A DNA stretch of 30,634 bases from JAZTZP01 sp045637525 (GTDB lineage Bacteria; Bacillota; Clostridia; UBA1381). The translations under genes and the position numbers were made by a program. Numbering within the stretch: position 1 is the first letter of the stretch; every line of letters starts with the position of its first letter. Positions 15,683 through 22,025 of the stretch are shown here, piece after piece. Under the pieces are notes generated by a model. That model was not told the DNA's origin. It made no database searches and saw nothing but the letters and a program-made list of their open reading frames with translations. Where the stretch lies: NCBI GenBank assembly GCA_045637525.1, contig JAZTZP010000121.1, positions 1 through 30,634 of the forward strand, written 5' to 3'.

Positions 15683-16340
15683 CAAGTGCCTCCAATTCTT
15701 TTAATAAATTTTCATATTTTGATATAATTTCCGGATCAGGAATAATACTTTTTTTGTTTCCGTTTAAGATTTTCGTAAATTCTCTGTGTTTCTTTTCTTT
15801 AAGATTTTTAAAATATATATGATTATAAAGACACGGCGGAAGATGAAAGTCTATCTCACGCATTTTTGTAGCGTCTGTTATACCTTTTTTACAGCATATT
15901 ATATTATAGACCTTAAATCCCTCAACAGCAATATCTTCTTTATATATTATATATCCGTTATTTATAAGATATTTTCTGAGCTCATACTGACAGTTCATGG
16001 GTTGCAGAATAAAATCGAGATTTTCATCACGGTTTTTATTTAAAATTTCTATAATAACTGCTCCGCCCATGCCGGCTATAACCGCCTGTTCGCATTCGCC
16101 GATTTCAATTCCTTTAAGTCCATCATTTTTACGAACTTCAATTTTATCCGAAAGACCTGCCTTTTCTATGTGTCCTCTTGCAATTTTAACAGGTCCGTCG
16201 CATATATCTGAAGCTATTACTTTATCACACATTCTGCGCTCAATGAGTTCAATCGGAATGTATGCGTGGTCGGTGCCTATGTCGGCAACAGTCCTTTTTG
16301 TTACATTTTGTAATATACACTCTGTTCTTTTTGTCAACAA
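15669..16340 (-). CDS. trmK: tRNA (adenine(22)-N(1))-methyltransferase
   Basis: A ~223-residue class I SAM methyltransferase of the TrmK/YqfN family, which methylates N1 of A22 in tRNA. Motif I is VADIGTDHAYIPIELI, followed by the acidic motif ASDICDGP, NDGLKGIE, and AGMGGAVI; the QPMNCQYELRKYLINNGY segment is the usual post-motif. Starts are all TTG: 16349 directly abuts AAAGGA, so TTG 16340 (9 bases from AAAGGA) or 16337 is more likely; I use 16340. The start region lies 33 bases from a palindromic pair of DnaA boxes. It is translated together with the Nif3-like gene. Confidence 0.9.
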   Translation of the reverse strand: MLTKRTECILQNVTKRTVADIGTDHAYIPIELIERRMCDKVIASDICDGPVKIARGHIEKAGLSDKIEVRKNDGLKGIEIGECEQAVIAGMGGAVIIEILNKNRDENLDFILQPMNCQYELRKYLINNGYIIYKEDIAVEGFKVYNIICCKKGITDATKMREIDFHLPPCLYNHIYFKNLKEKKHREFTKILNGNKKSIIPDPEIISKYENLLKELEALDEGI

Positions 16341-16372
16341 AAAAACCAATCCTTTATTATTTCCGTATAGTT

Positions 16373-16673
16373 AAAAAGTTATACACATATGTGGATAACT
16401 TTTTGTAAATTTATAAATCACGTATTTATGCCAAAAAATGCTTATATTTTGAAGTTATCCACATTTATTGCTATCGAAATGTGGATAAACGGGTAAAAAA
16501 ATGCGGAAAATATATGTAAACATATTAAATAGCCAAAAACGGCACACCTTGAAACAGGTATTTTAATGTCTCAAGGTGTGGATAACTGTGTTGACAACGT
16601 GGATAACTTTCAAAAAAACACATAAAATAAGGCATTCTTTGAATGTATATCCATAATTTATGGGTGTGGACAA
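16373..16673. other. DnaA-box cluster between trmK and serS
   Basis: Four perfect boxes: TGTGGATAA at 16390, 16480 and 16577 (minus) and TTATCCACA at 16455 (plus). Near-matches: TTATACACA at 16379, CGTGGATAA at 16598, TGTGGACAA at 16665 (one mismatch each) and TGTTGACAA at 16589 (two). The pair at 16379/16390 forms a palindrome (16373-16404) with AAAAAGTTAT arms; three overlap a terminator-like hairpin. No trinucleotide run like the one at 7898 follows, so this is not by itself a complete origin. The 16341-16776 gap has no gene. A DnaA reservoir, an origin part or a DnaA-regulated promoter are all possible. Confidence 0.85.
16543..16580 (-). terminator. Terminator-like hairpin downstream of serS
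   Basis: CACACCTTGA (16543-16552) and TCAAGGTGTG (16571-16580) are perfect complements with an 18-base loop. On the minus strand the stem is followed by CCGTTTTTGG, a short and interrupted T-run, so termination is plausible but weaker than at the other sites. The 3' arm shares bases with the DnaA box at 16577. Confidence 0.5.
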
Positions 16674-16776
16674 CTTTTTTTAAATACTAAAATTAGTTTA
16701 CATAATTTCTATTACAATAATTTTACAACCAATTTACATTTTAGTTTTGCACGTAAATTTGTAAACATTTTCAGCT

Positions 16777-18051
16777 TTATTTTACGTATATTTTATCTGT
16801 TCCCATATATACACGAAGTGCTTCAGGAATAGTTACGCTTCCGTCTTCGTTCTGATAATTTTCGAGTATTGCGGCAACTGTTCTGCCTACTGCAAGACCT
16901 GATCCGTTTAATGTATGAACAAACTGAGCCTTGTCTTTCGGGTTCATCTTAAAGCGTATGTTTGCACGGCGTGCCTGATAATCTTCAAAGTTTGAGCATG
17001 AAGAAATTTCAACATATCTTCCGTATGACGGCATCCATACCTCAAGGTCGTATGTTTTTGCAGATGAGAAGCCTAAATCGCCTGTTGAGAGACAAACAAC
17101 TCTATATGGAAGTCCGAGACCTTGCAACAATTTTTCTGCGTCGTTTGTAAGCTTTTCGAGTTCTTCATAGCTGTTGTCAGGATGAGCAAATTTAACAAGC
17201 TCTACTTTATTAAACTGATGCTGTCTTATAAGACCTCTCTGATCGCGGCCTGCTGAACCGGCTTCTGCTCTGAAGCATGCTGAATATGCGGTATATTTTA
17301 TAGGAAGAGTTGTTCCGTCTAAAATTTCGTCTCTGTGGAGGTTTGTTACAGGAACCTCAGCTGTAGGAATAAGGAAATAGCCGTTGTTTGCTACTTTAAA
17401 TGCATCTTCCTCAAATTTAGGAAGCTGTCCTGTTCCTGTCATTGACGCTCTGTTTACCATATACGGCGGGAATATTTCTGTATAGCCGCTTTCCTCTGTG
17501 TTTGTGTTTAAGAAATACTGAATTACTGCACGCTCAAGTCTTGCGCCGAGGCCTTTATATACTGTAAATCTTGTTCCGGTAATCTTGGCAGCTCTTTCAA
17601 AATCGAATATGTCAAGATCTGTGCCTATATCCCAGTGAGCTTTTGGCTCAAAACCAAACTCACGCGGTGTACCATTCTTTCTTACTTCAACGTTTTCACT
17701 GTCGTCTGCGCCTACCGGTACACTATCGTTTGGAATATTAGGAATTGAGAGCATATATCCTTTTAATTCTTCGTCTATTTGTCTTACCTGCTCGTCCATT
17801 TCTTTTATCTCTGCACCAAGCTCACGCATTTCAGCAAAAATCTGATCCGTGTTCTCACCTGCTTTTTTCATAGCGGGTATCTTTTTGTTTATTTCATTTT
17901 GTTTCGCTTTCTTTTGCTCAACTTCTGAAAGAATTTCACGTCTTTTTTCATCAAGCTCTATCGCCGGTGTTATATCAAGCGAATTTGAACGCTTTTTAAG
18001 CGCTTCTTTTATTTTTTCAGGTTCTGTTCTTAAAATTTTGATGTCTAACAT
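16777..18051 (-). CDS. serS: Serine--tRNA ligase
   Basis: A 424-residue class II aminoacyl-tRNA synthetase; serylates tRNA-Ser and tRNA-Sec. Residues 1-110 form the helical tRNA-binding arm, with a strongly charged coiled coil. The catalytic core has motif 2 FRAEAGSAGRDQRGLIR and motif 3 LNGSGLAVGRTVAAILENYQ, with the GTGQLPKF lead region. Length matches bacterial SerRS. Start ATG 18051 with TAGGAGAA upstream. It follows a small membrane protein gene by 20 bases. Its place downstream of parA-parB-DUF4446 is common in Clostridia. No T-box leader is seen before it. Confidence 0.98.
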   Translation of the reverse strand: MLDIKILRTEPEKIKEALKKRSNSLDITPAIELDEKRREILSEVEQKKAKQNEINKKIPAMKKAGENTDQIFAEMRELGAEIKEMDEQVRQIDEELKGYMLSIPNIPNDSVPVGADDSENVEVRKNGTPREFGFEPKAHWDIGTDLDIFDFERAAKITGTRFTVYKGLGARLERAVIQYFLNTNTEESGYTEIFPPYMVNRASMTGTGQLPKFEEDAFKVANNGYFLIPTAEVPVTNLHRDEILDGTTLPIKYTAYSACFRAEAGSAGRDQRGLIRQHQFNKVELVKFAHPDNSYEELEKLTNDAEKLLQGLGLPYRVVCLSTGDLGFSSAKTYDLEVWMPSYGRYVEISSCSNFEDYQARRANIRFKMNPKDKAQFVHTLNGSGLAVGRTVAAILENYQNEDGSVTIPEALRVYMGTDKIYVK

Positions 18052-18071
18052 AGTTTATTTCTCCTATTCGT

Positions 18072-18554
18072 TTATTTTTGAGGCTTTGCCTGTTTTTGTC
18101 CGTCAGTTTCAAGCGGTGCTTCATACTCCCGGGCTTTTTCTTTTATTGCATTATATATCTCTAAATCCTCGCTTCCAAGCAAGTCTTTATTGATCGTATC
18201 AAGAATTTGCGACGCCTTTATGTAATCGCCGTTTTTTGCTGATATTACAGCTGAAATTATGATTTCTCTTGTTTCTTTAAGTTCAGTTTGGATTATGAGT
18301 TCTTCCGCTGTTTTTTCGAGCTTGTCCTGTAAAGTCGCATTTCTTTCCCTTAAAACAAGATTTTCTTCGCTAAGTGCCGCACTTTTTTCTGATATTGAGT
18401 TACCGGTCGGCTCTGCAATCTGATTTTTGTTAAGATTACTCTGTCCGAAAAATGCCAGAACTATCATAAGTATTGCAACTATGAAAATAAGTGCTGTATA
18501 CATATATATAGAATGGCTGTGTTGCTCTTTGTTTGGTGTGTTGTTTTCATTCAT
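18072..18554 (-). CDS. Membrane-anchored coiled-coil protein of unknown function
   Basis: A 160-residue protein that I do not recognise. Residues about 15-37 form a single membrane span (YTALIFIVAILMIVLAFFG); residues 55-95 form a probable coiled coil rich in Glu, Leu and Lys (KSAALSEENLVLRERNATLQ onwards); residues 96-140 could be a helical repeat-like segment (AKNGDYIKASQILDTI, similar to TPR-type spacing). The tail is Lys/Gln-rich. The N-terminal side is short and polar, suggesting N-in topology. The ribosome site AAGGAG lies about 14 bases before ATG, longer than usual. It sits between DUF4446 and serS, with an inverted repeat at 18607-18643 upstream. Confidence 0.8.
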   Translation of the reverse strand: MNENNTPNKEQHSHSIYMYTALIFIVAILMIVLAFFGQSNLNKNQIAEPTGNSISEKSAALSEENLVLRERNATLQDKLEKTAEELIIQTELKETREIIISAVISAKNGDYIKASQILDTINKDLLGSEDLEIYNAIKEKAREYEAPLETDGQKQAKPQK

Positions 18555-18606
18555 TTTTTTTATTTCATCTCCTTGTTCTGAAAATATGAAAAGTAGAATT
18601 TTGTCG

Positions 18607-18643
18607 ATATATTGTGTTTATTGTATTTTAAAACACAATATAT
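18607..18643. repeat. Perfect 13-bp inverted repeat between DUF4446 and the coiled-coil gene
   Basis: ATATATTGTGTTT (18607-18619) and AAACACAATATAT (18631-18643) flank an 11-base loop. No T-run follows on either strand, so it is not a typical terminator. It could be an operator, an RNA-processing hairpin or an mRNA stabiliser within the parAB-serS transcript. Confidence 0.7.
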
Positions 18644-18670
18644 AGTATTTATACTGTTTCACTGTCAGTA

Positions 18671-19138
18671 TTATAGGGTTTTTACGGCTATTGCTTTTTC
18701 TAATGCTTCCTGCTCTTCAGACAGAAGCGTTATATTGCAATTGCCTTCTTCAACTACTCTTAAATATGTGTTGCTTGTGTCACGTCCGTAAAGAGAAGTG
18801 AGTATTATTCCGTTGTTATTTGAGTCAAGAATTGCTGTTGCAAAACTTATTGCACCCGTAACATCCGGAAACGCATTGAAATGTACTACTCCGATTTTAC
18901 ACAGAGTTCCCTGCGGTATTTTAACCGCTTCAACCACAGGTGGTGCAGCGCCAAAGCTACCCTTTTCAGCCATTTTCTTTATAGCTTCATAATAGCTTTG
19001 AATTTCTTCGGAAAGTTCATCATTTTTTACATCTTTTGAAAGCTTACTGATTTTTCCGAGACACACAAGACACATTATAAAGCATATAAATATAAAAACT
19101 ATTATACCTGCGACCATGCAGAATTGTAGAAATGTCAT
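18671..19138 (-). CDS. DUF4446 family membrane protein
   Basis: A 155-residue protein with one N-terminal membrane span (residues about 5-28, FCMVAGIIVFIFICFIMCLVCL), a short helical linker and a C-terminal domain with HFNAFPDVTGAISFATAIL, NNNGIILTSLYGRD and TYLRVV. This matches the DUF4446 family in length and in the HFDAFxDxxGxxSF / GVVLTSxHGRD signature. Function unknown; the gene follows parB in many Clostridia, and here it begins 16 bases after the parB stop. Ribosome site AAGGA 9 bases upstream of the ATG at 19138. Confidence 0.9.
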   Translation of the reverse strand: MTFLQFCMVAGIIVFIFICFIMCLVCLGKISKLSKDVKNDELSEEIQSYYEAIKKMAEKGSFGAAPPVVEAVKIPQGTLCKIGVVHFNAFPDVTGAISFATAILDSNNNGIILTSLYGRDTSNTYLRVVEEGNCNITLLSEEQEALEKAIAVKTL

Positions 19139-19154
19139 GTTTATCAGTCCTTAC

Positions 19155-20015
19155 TTAGTTTATGTTAAGAATGTTTAAAATTCTGTCTAAATCTTCATTA
19201 TTATAATATTCTATTTCTATTTTCCCTTTTTTTGCACCATTATGAATGCTTACCTTTGTGCCGAATGCAGATGAAAGTCTTGAGCTTAAGGATTCAAGCT
19301 CTATCTGTAACGCACTTGCCGGTTCGGACTTCTTTTTCGGAGTCTTTTTTACAAGCTGTTTTGCAAGTGCTTCTGCTTGTCTTACATTAAGATTTTCGGA
19401 AATTATCTTTGAAATCAATGCTTTTCTTAAGTTCTTTTCCGTAAGTGAAAGAACAGCTCTTGCGTGACCTTCTGTTATTTCTCCCGATATTACATAAGAT
19501 TTCAAATCATCATCAAGATTAAGTAAGCGGAGTGAATTTGCTATTGCACTTCTGCTTTTACCGATTTTTTTACTTATGTCTTCCTGTGTCATTTTAAACT
19601 CGTCCATAAGCGACTTATATCCGTATGCTTCTTCAATCGGATTAAGGTCTTCTCTTTGAAGATTTTCTATTAGTGCAATTTGTGCTGCTTCTTCAGTTGA
19701 GTATTCCTTTATTATTACAGGAACGGTCTTAAGACCTGCTTTTTTAGCTGCACGCCAGCGGCGTTCGCCTGCTACTATACTGTAAAACCCGTTTCCGTTA
19801 TCCGTAACGATTATAGGCTGTATAAGACCATGCTCTGAAATAGACTGTGCAAGAACTTCGATTTTATCCTCATCAAAGGATTTTCTCGGCTGCTTTTTAT
19901 TTGGTTCTATTGCTGTGAGCTTTAGTTCCTTTATATTTTGGTCGCTGTCTATATTGCTTTGTATTTCGGAGTCGAAAAATGCATCAAAACCTTTTCCTAA
20001 TCCTTTTTTCGCCAT
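19155..20015 (-). CDS. parB: Chromosome partitioning protein ParB/Spo0J
   Basis: A 286-residue ParB. Seen: N-terminal GLGKGFDAFF (ParA-contacting end), the CTP-binding motifs GERRWRAAKKAGL and ENLQREDLNPIEEA (about residues 85-125), the HTH segment MTQEDISKKIGKSRSAIANSLRLL and the C-terminal dimerisation region ending FGTKVSIHNGAKKGKIEIEYY. ParB loads onto parS and slides along DNA as a CTP clamp; a perfect parS lies 0.85 kb upstream. ParB also brings condensin to origins. Start ATG 20015 with AAAGGAAGG. Operon with parA (24-base gap). Confidence 0.97.
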   Translation of the reverse strand: MAKKGLGKGFDAFFDSEIQSNIDSDQNIKELKLTAIEPNKKQPRKSFDEDKIEVLAQSISEHGLIQPIIVTDNGNGFYSIVAGERRWRAAKKAGLKTVPVIIKEYSTEEAAQIALIENLQREDLNPIEEAYGYKSLMDEFKMTQEDISKKIGKSRSAIANSLRLLNLDDDLKSYVISGEITEGHARAVLSLTEKNLRKALISKIISENLNVRQAEALAKQLVKKTPKKKSEPASALQIELESLSSRLSSAFGTKVSIHNGAKKGKIEIEYYNNEDLDRILNILNIN

Positions 20016-20039
20016 TTTATCCTTCCTTTCTTATTTATC

Positions 20040-20804
20040 TTATTTTTCTTTGCTTATAACTTCTCGTGCAAGAAGCAGGTATGCCTCTGCTCCTTTTGAG
20101 GTAATATCATAATAAATTACCGGCTCGCCGAAGCTTGGAGATTCTGATAATCTCACATTTCGGGGTATTATGCTTTTATATACCTTGTCCGGAAAATATT
20201 TTTTTACTTCTTCAAGTACCTGGATAGACAGGTTTGTACGTCCGTCATACATTGTCGGAAGAACACCTTCAATTTCAAGCTTCTTGTTCAGTCCTTTTTT
20301 TATAGCTTTCAGAGACTGTATAAGCTGACTTACGCCTTCTAATGCGTAATACTCACATTGAATTGGTATAAGGACAGAATTTGCACAGGTCATTATATTT
20401 ATTGTGAGCATTCCGAGTGCAGGCGGTGAATCAATTATTATGTAATCATATTCGTCCTTTACCTTATCTATTGCATTTTTAAGTCTGTATTCTCTGTTTT
20501 CCTCGTATGCAAGCTCTATTTCAGCTCCTGATAAATCTCTTGACGAAGGCAAAAGATGCAGGTTTTTAAATCTTGTTTTTATTATTGCGTTGTTTATGAT
20601 TTCGCTGTCGCCGAGACAGTCATATATCGAAAGTGAATAGTCTGTTTTTTCTATTCCTACTCCGCTTGTAGAATTGCATTGAGGGTCAGAGTCTATAAGT
20701 AATGTTTTTTTGTTTTTATATCCGAGAGCCGCGGCGAGATTTACGGCAGTAGTAGTTTTACCGACGCCGCCCTTCTGATTTGTTATTGCAATTATTTTTC
20801 CCAT
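20040..20804 (-). CDS. parA: Chromosome partitioning ATPase ParA/Soj
   Basis: A 254-residue deviant Walker ATPase. The deviant P-loop is KGGVGKTTT (residues 11-19); the Walker A' region has LLIDSDPQCN and Walker B is IIIDSPPALG. Length and composition match Soj of Bacillus, which regulates DnaA and, with ParB, segregates origins. Ribosome site AGAGGTG before ATG 20804. Promoter and parS lie directly upstream, so ParB spreading from parS could silence or modulate the operon. First gene of a parA-parB-DUF4446-(unknown)-serS transcript. Confidence 0.97.
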   Translation of the reverse strand: MGKIIAITNQKGGVGKTTTAVNLAAALGYKNKKTLLIDSDPQCNSTSGVGIEKTDYSLSIYDCLGDSEIINNAIIKTRFKNLHLLPSSRDLSGAEIELAYEENREYRLKNAIDKVKDEYDYIIIDSPPALGMLTINIMTCANSVLIPIQCEYYALEGVSQLIQSLKAIKKGLNKKLEIEGVLPTMYDGRTNLSIQVLEEVKKYFPDKVYKSIIPRNVRLSESPSFGEPVIYYDITSKGAEAYLLLAREVISKEK

Positions 20805-20823
20805 ATAAACACCTCTACTATAT

Positions 20824-20851
20824 ATTATAACATAAAATTTTAATTTGTAAA
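20824..20851 (-). promoter_or_regulatory. parA promoter
   Basis: On the minus strand TTTACA (20846-20851), a 16-base spacer and TATAAT (20824-20829) with an extended TGT before the -10. The -35 directly touches the parS site, so ParB on parS would overlap RNA polymerase. A second TTGACA-like element further upstream (about 20912-20917) could supply a second promoter. Confidence 0.75.
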
Positions 20852-20867
20852 TGTTTCACGTGAAACA
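20852..20867. promoter_or_regulatory. parS centromere site
   Basis: TGTTTCACGTGAAACA is an exact match to the 16-bp palindromic parS consensus of Bacillus and relatives. It is the only perfect copy I found in the window. Confidence 0.97.
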
Positions 20868-20912
20868 TTTTGCGATTTTTTGTTAAATTTTTATTACAAA
20901 AAGAGTGGGAGT

Positions 20913-20935
20913 GTCAATTTTTTTAAAAAATTGAC
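20913..20935. repeat. Perfect A/T-rich inverted repeat upstream of parS
   Basis: GTCAATTTTTT and AAAAAATTGAC form a perfect 11-bp dyad around one central T. It is 45 bases upstream of parS. A terminator-like hairpin for plus-strand transcription or a protein site are possible; no plus-strand gene precedes it. Confidence 0.5.
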
Positions 20936-21056
20936 TTTTAAAAAATTTTTTTTGGTGATTTTTTTGTGATTTCGTGAGAAGTTTTTCTTTTGAAATATAG
21001 GTTACAGTTTATTGAGAAAATGAAATTTCTCCTGCAAACTATAATTTACCATTAAA

Positions 21057-21228
21057 TGATAGTTTATCGGGAAAATGAAATTTCCCTGCGACCTATTTTT
21101 GTTTGTAATTTTAGTGCTTTCTCAATATTATAGTGATTACTTATCGAGTTGCGTAAGTACACGCCGCTTTTACGTCAAAAGCGGCACCAAAACCCCAAAG
21201 GGGCTTGACTCGCCCCCTTGGATCCCCT
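21057..21228 (-). repeat. Dispersed hairpin-rich repeat, copy 2 (inverted)
   Basis: Reverse complement of 21653-21937 and 1-190, closely similar over about 130 bases, including TAGTTTATCGGG, GAAATTTCCCTGCGACC, TTACTTATCGAGTTGCG and TTTTACGTCAAAAGC. The homology fades in a GGGG/CCCC-rich part near 21228. With copy 3 it brackets a GC-rich 0.42-kb segment as an inverted repeat. It also contains an open frame that I do not accept as a gene. Confidence 0.8.
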
Positions 21229-21314
21229 CCGTGCGCTCAGCCGCGCGGCAAAGAGCAAAGCGCGCAAGTTTTTTTATTGAGTCGGAACAACATAGCAGCA
21301 AACCGGCGGTAAAC

Positions 21315-21360
21315 GGCAAGCGGGTGCTAGTGACTTCGTCAGCGCACTTATCCGCTTGCC
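21315..21360. repeat. 46-base hairpin A in the GC-rich segment
   Basis: GGCAAGCGG and CCGCTTGCC close a 46-base unit with an inner stem TGAC-TTC-GTCA and GTGC/GCGCAC. The same length and outer-stem form recur at 21556-21601. No T-run follows. Confidence 0.65.
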
Positions 21361-21555
21361 TCAACTAAGATCCGGCAAAGCATATTTTCTATGACTTCTG
21401 TTAATCAAAATTCGTAATCTGTGAAACAGCCTATAATTTAAATTACAAAAATTTGTAACTTCCTTTCGTCGCTTCCTCAATAAGCGTCATTGTAAAACAG
21501 AAAGTTGTCTCGGTGAAGAGTAGAAAAAAACAGGACAATCTAAAATCCAAGTTAA

Positions 21556-21601
21556 GGCAAACGGTGCGGCCTTTCCCTTCGCATCAGACGCGCCGTTTGC
21601 C
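21556..21601. repeat. 46-base hairpin B in the GC-rich segment
   Basis: GGCAAACGG and CCGTTTGCC close a 46-base unit, framed by GTTAA and TTAAC. It is a variant of hairpin A, with co-varying outer stem bases (G-C in A, A-T in B). The rest of 21229-21652 has no open frame with a recognisable product. Confidence 0.65.
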
Positions 21602-21652
21602 GTTCTTAACCGGCTTGTTAGTAGATGTATCATTCAGCAAAAAAGGCGTGCT

Positions 21653-21937
21653 TTGCTAAGGGGTTTCCACCTGTGCCCCTTGTGGGTAAAGGGTACTCCC
21701 TTTGGGGTTTCGCGGCGTTACCCGAAATCTTTGATTTCGTTGGTAACACCTGTGCAAGGACAGCCCAAAACTTTGTTTTGGTTGCTGTCTACTGCTCCGC
21801 CGCTTTTGACGTAAAAGCTGCACGTGCTTGCGCAACTCGATAAGTAATCGCTATAATATATAGAAAATATAAAAATTACAAACAAAAATGGGTCGCAGGG
21901 AAATTTCATTTCCCCGATAAACTATAATTTGTAATTT
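21653..21937 (+). repeat. Dispersed hairpin-rich repeat, copy 3, with extra hairpin modules
   Basis: It starts GCTAAGGGGTTTCC like copy 1 and ends GATAAACTATAATTTG. Relative to copy 1 it carries two added hairpins: CCGAAATC-TTT-GATTTCG within GTTACC/GGTAAC (about 21717-21747) and CCAAAAC-TTT-GTTTTGG within GACAGC/GCTGTC (about 21759-21790). The shared 3' half (21805-21937) is the best-conserved part of all three copies. Confidence 0.8.
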
Positions 21938-21949
21938 CCCTCAAAAAAA

Positions 21950-21978
21950 CCAAAAAAGAGGTGGCTTAAAACCACCTC
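21950..21978 (-). terminator. Terminator of the aspartate-family/PFL operon
   Basis: GAGGTGG (21958-21964) pairs with CCACCTC (21972-21978) across a 7-base loop; on the minus strand TTTTTT follows. It lies about 48 bases after the PFL-protein stop. Confidence 0.9.
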
Positions 21979-22025
21979 AAAAATTCTATACAGGATTTCC
22001 ACCCAACTACTTATTACAAATATCC

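Noticed and set aside
16374..16404. Palindrome before trmK as a terminator
   Set aside because: The arms are an inverted pair of DnaA boxes inside a cluster of such boxes, which explains it better. The weak T-run is not enough.
18052..18071. T-box or riboswitch leader for serS
   Set aside because: Only 20 bases separate serS from the upstream gene, so there is no room for a leader, and no T-box motif was found elsewhere.
21075..21368. 97-residue open frame in the repeat island (plus strand), and frames at 5-253 and 21718-21909
   Set aside because: They run through the dispersed repeat. The three copies share parts of the frame, but copy 1 differs by an indel that changes the reading frame, and the translations lack a known domain. 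The repeat structure explains them better.
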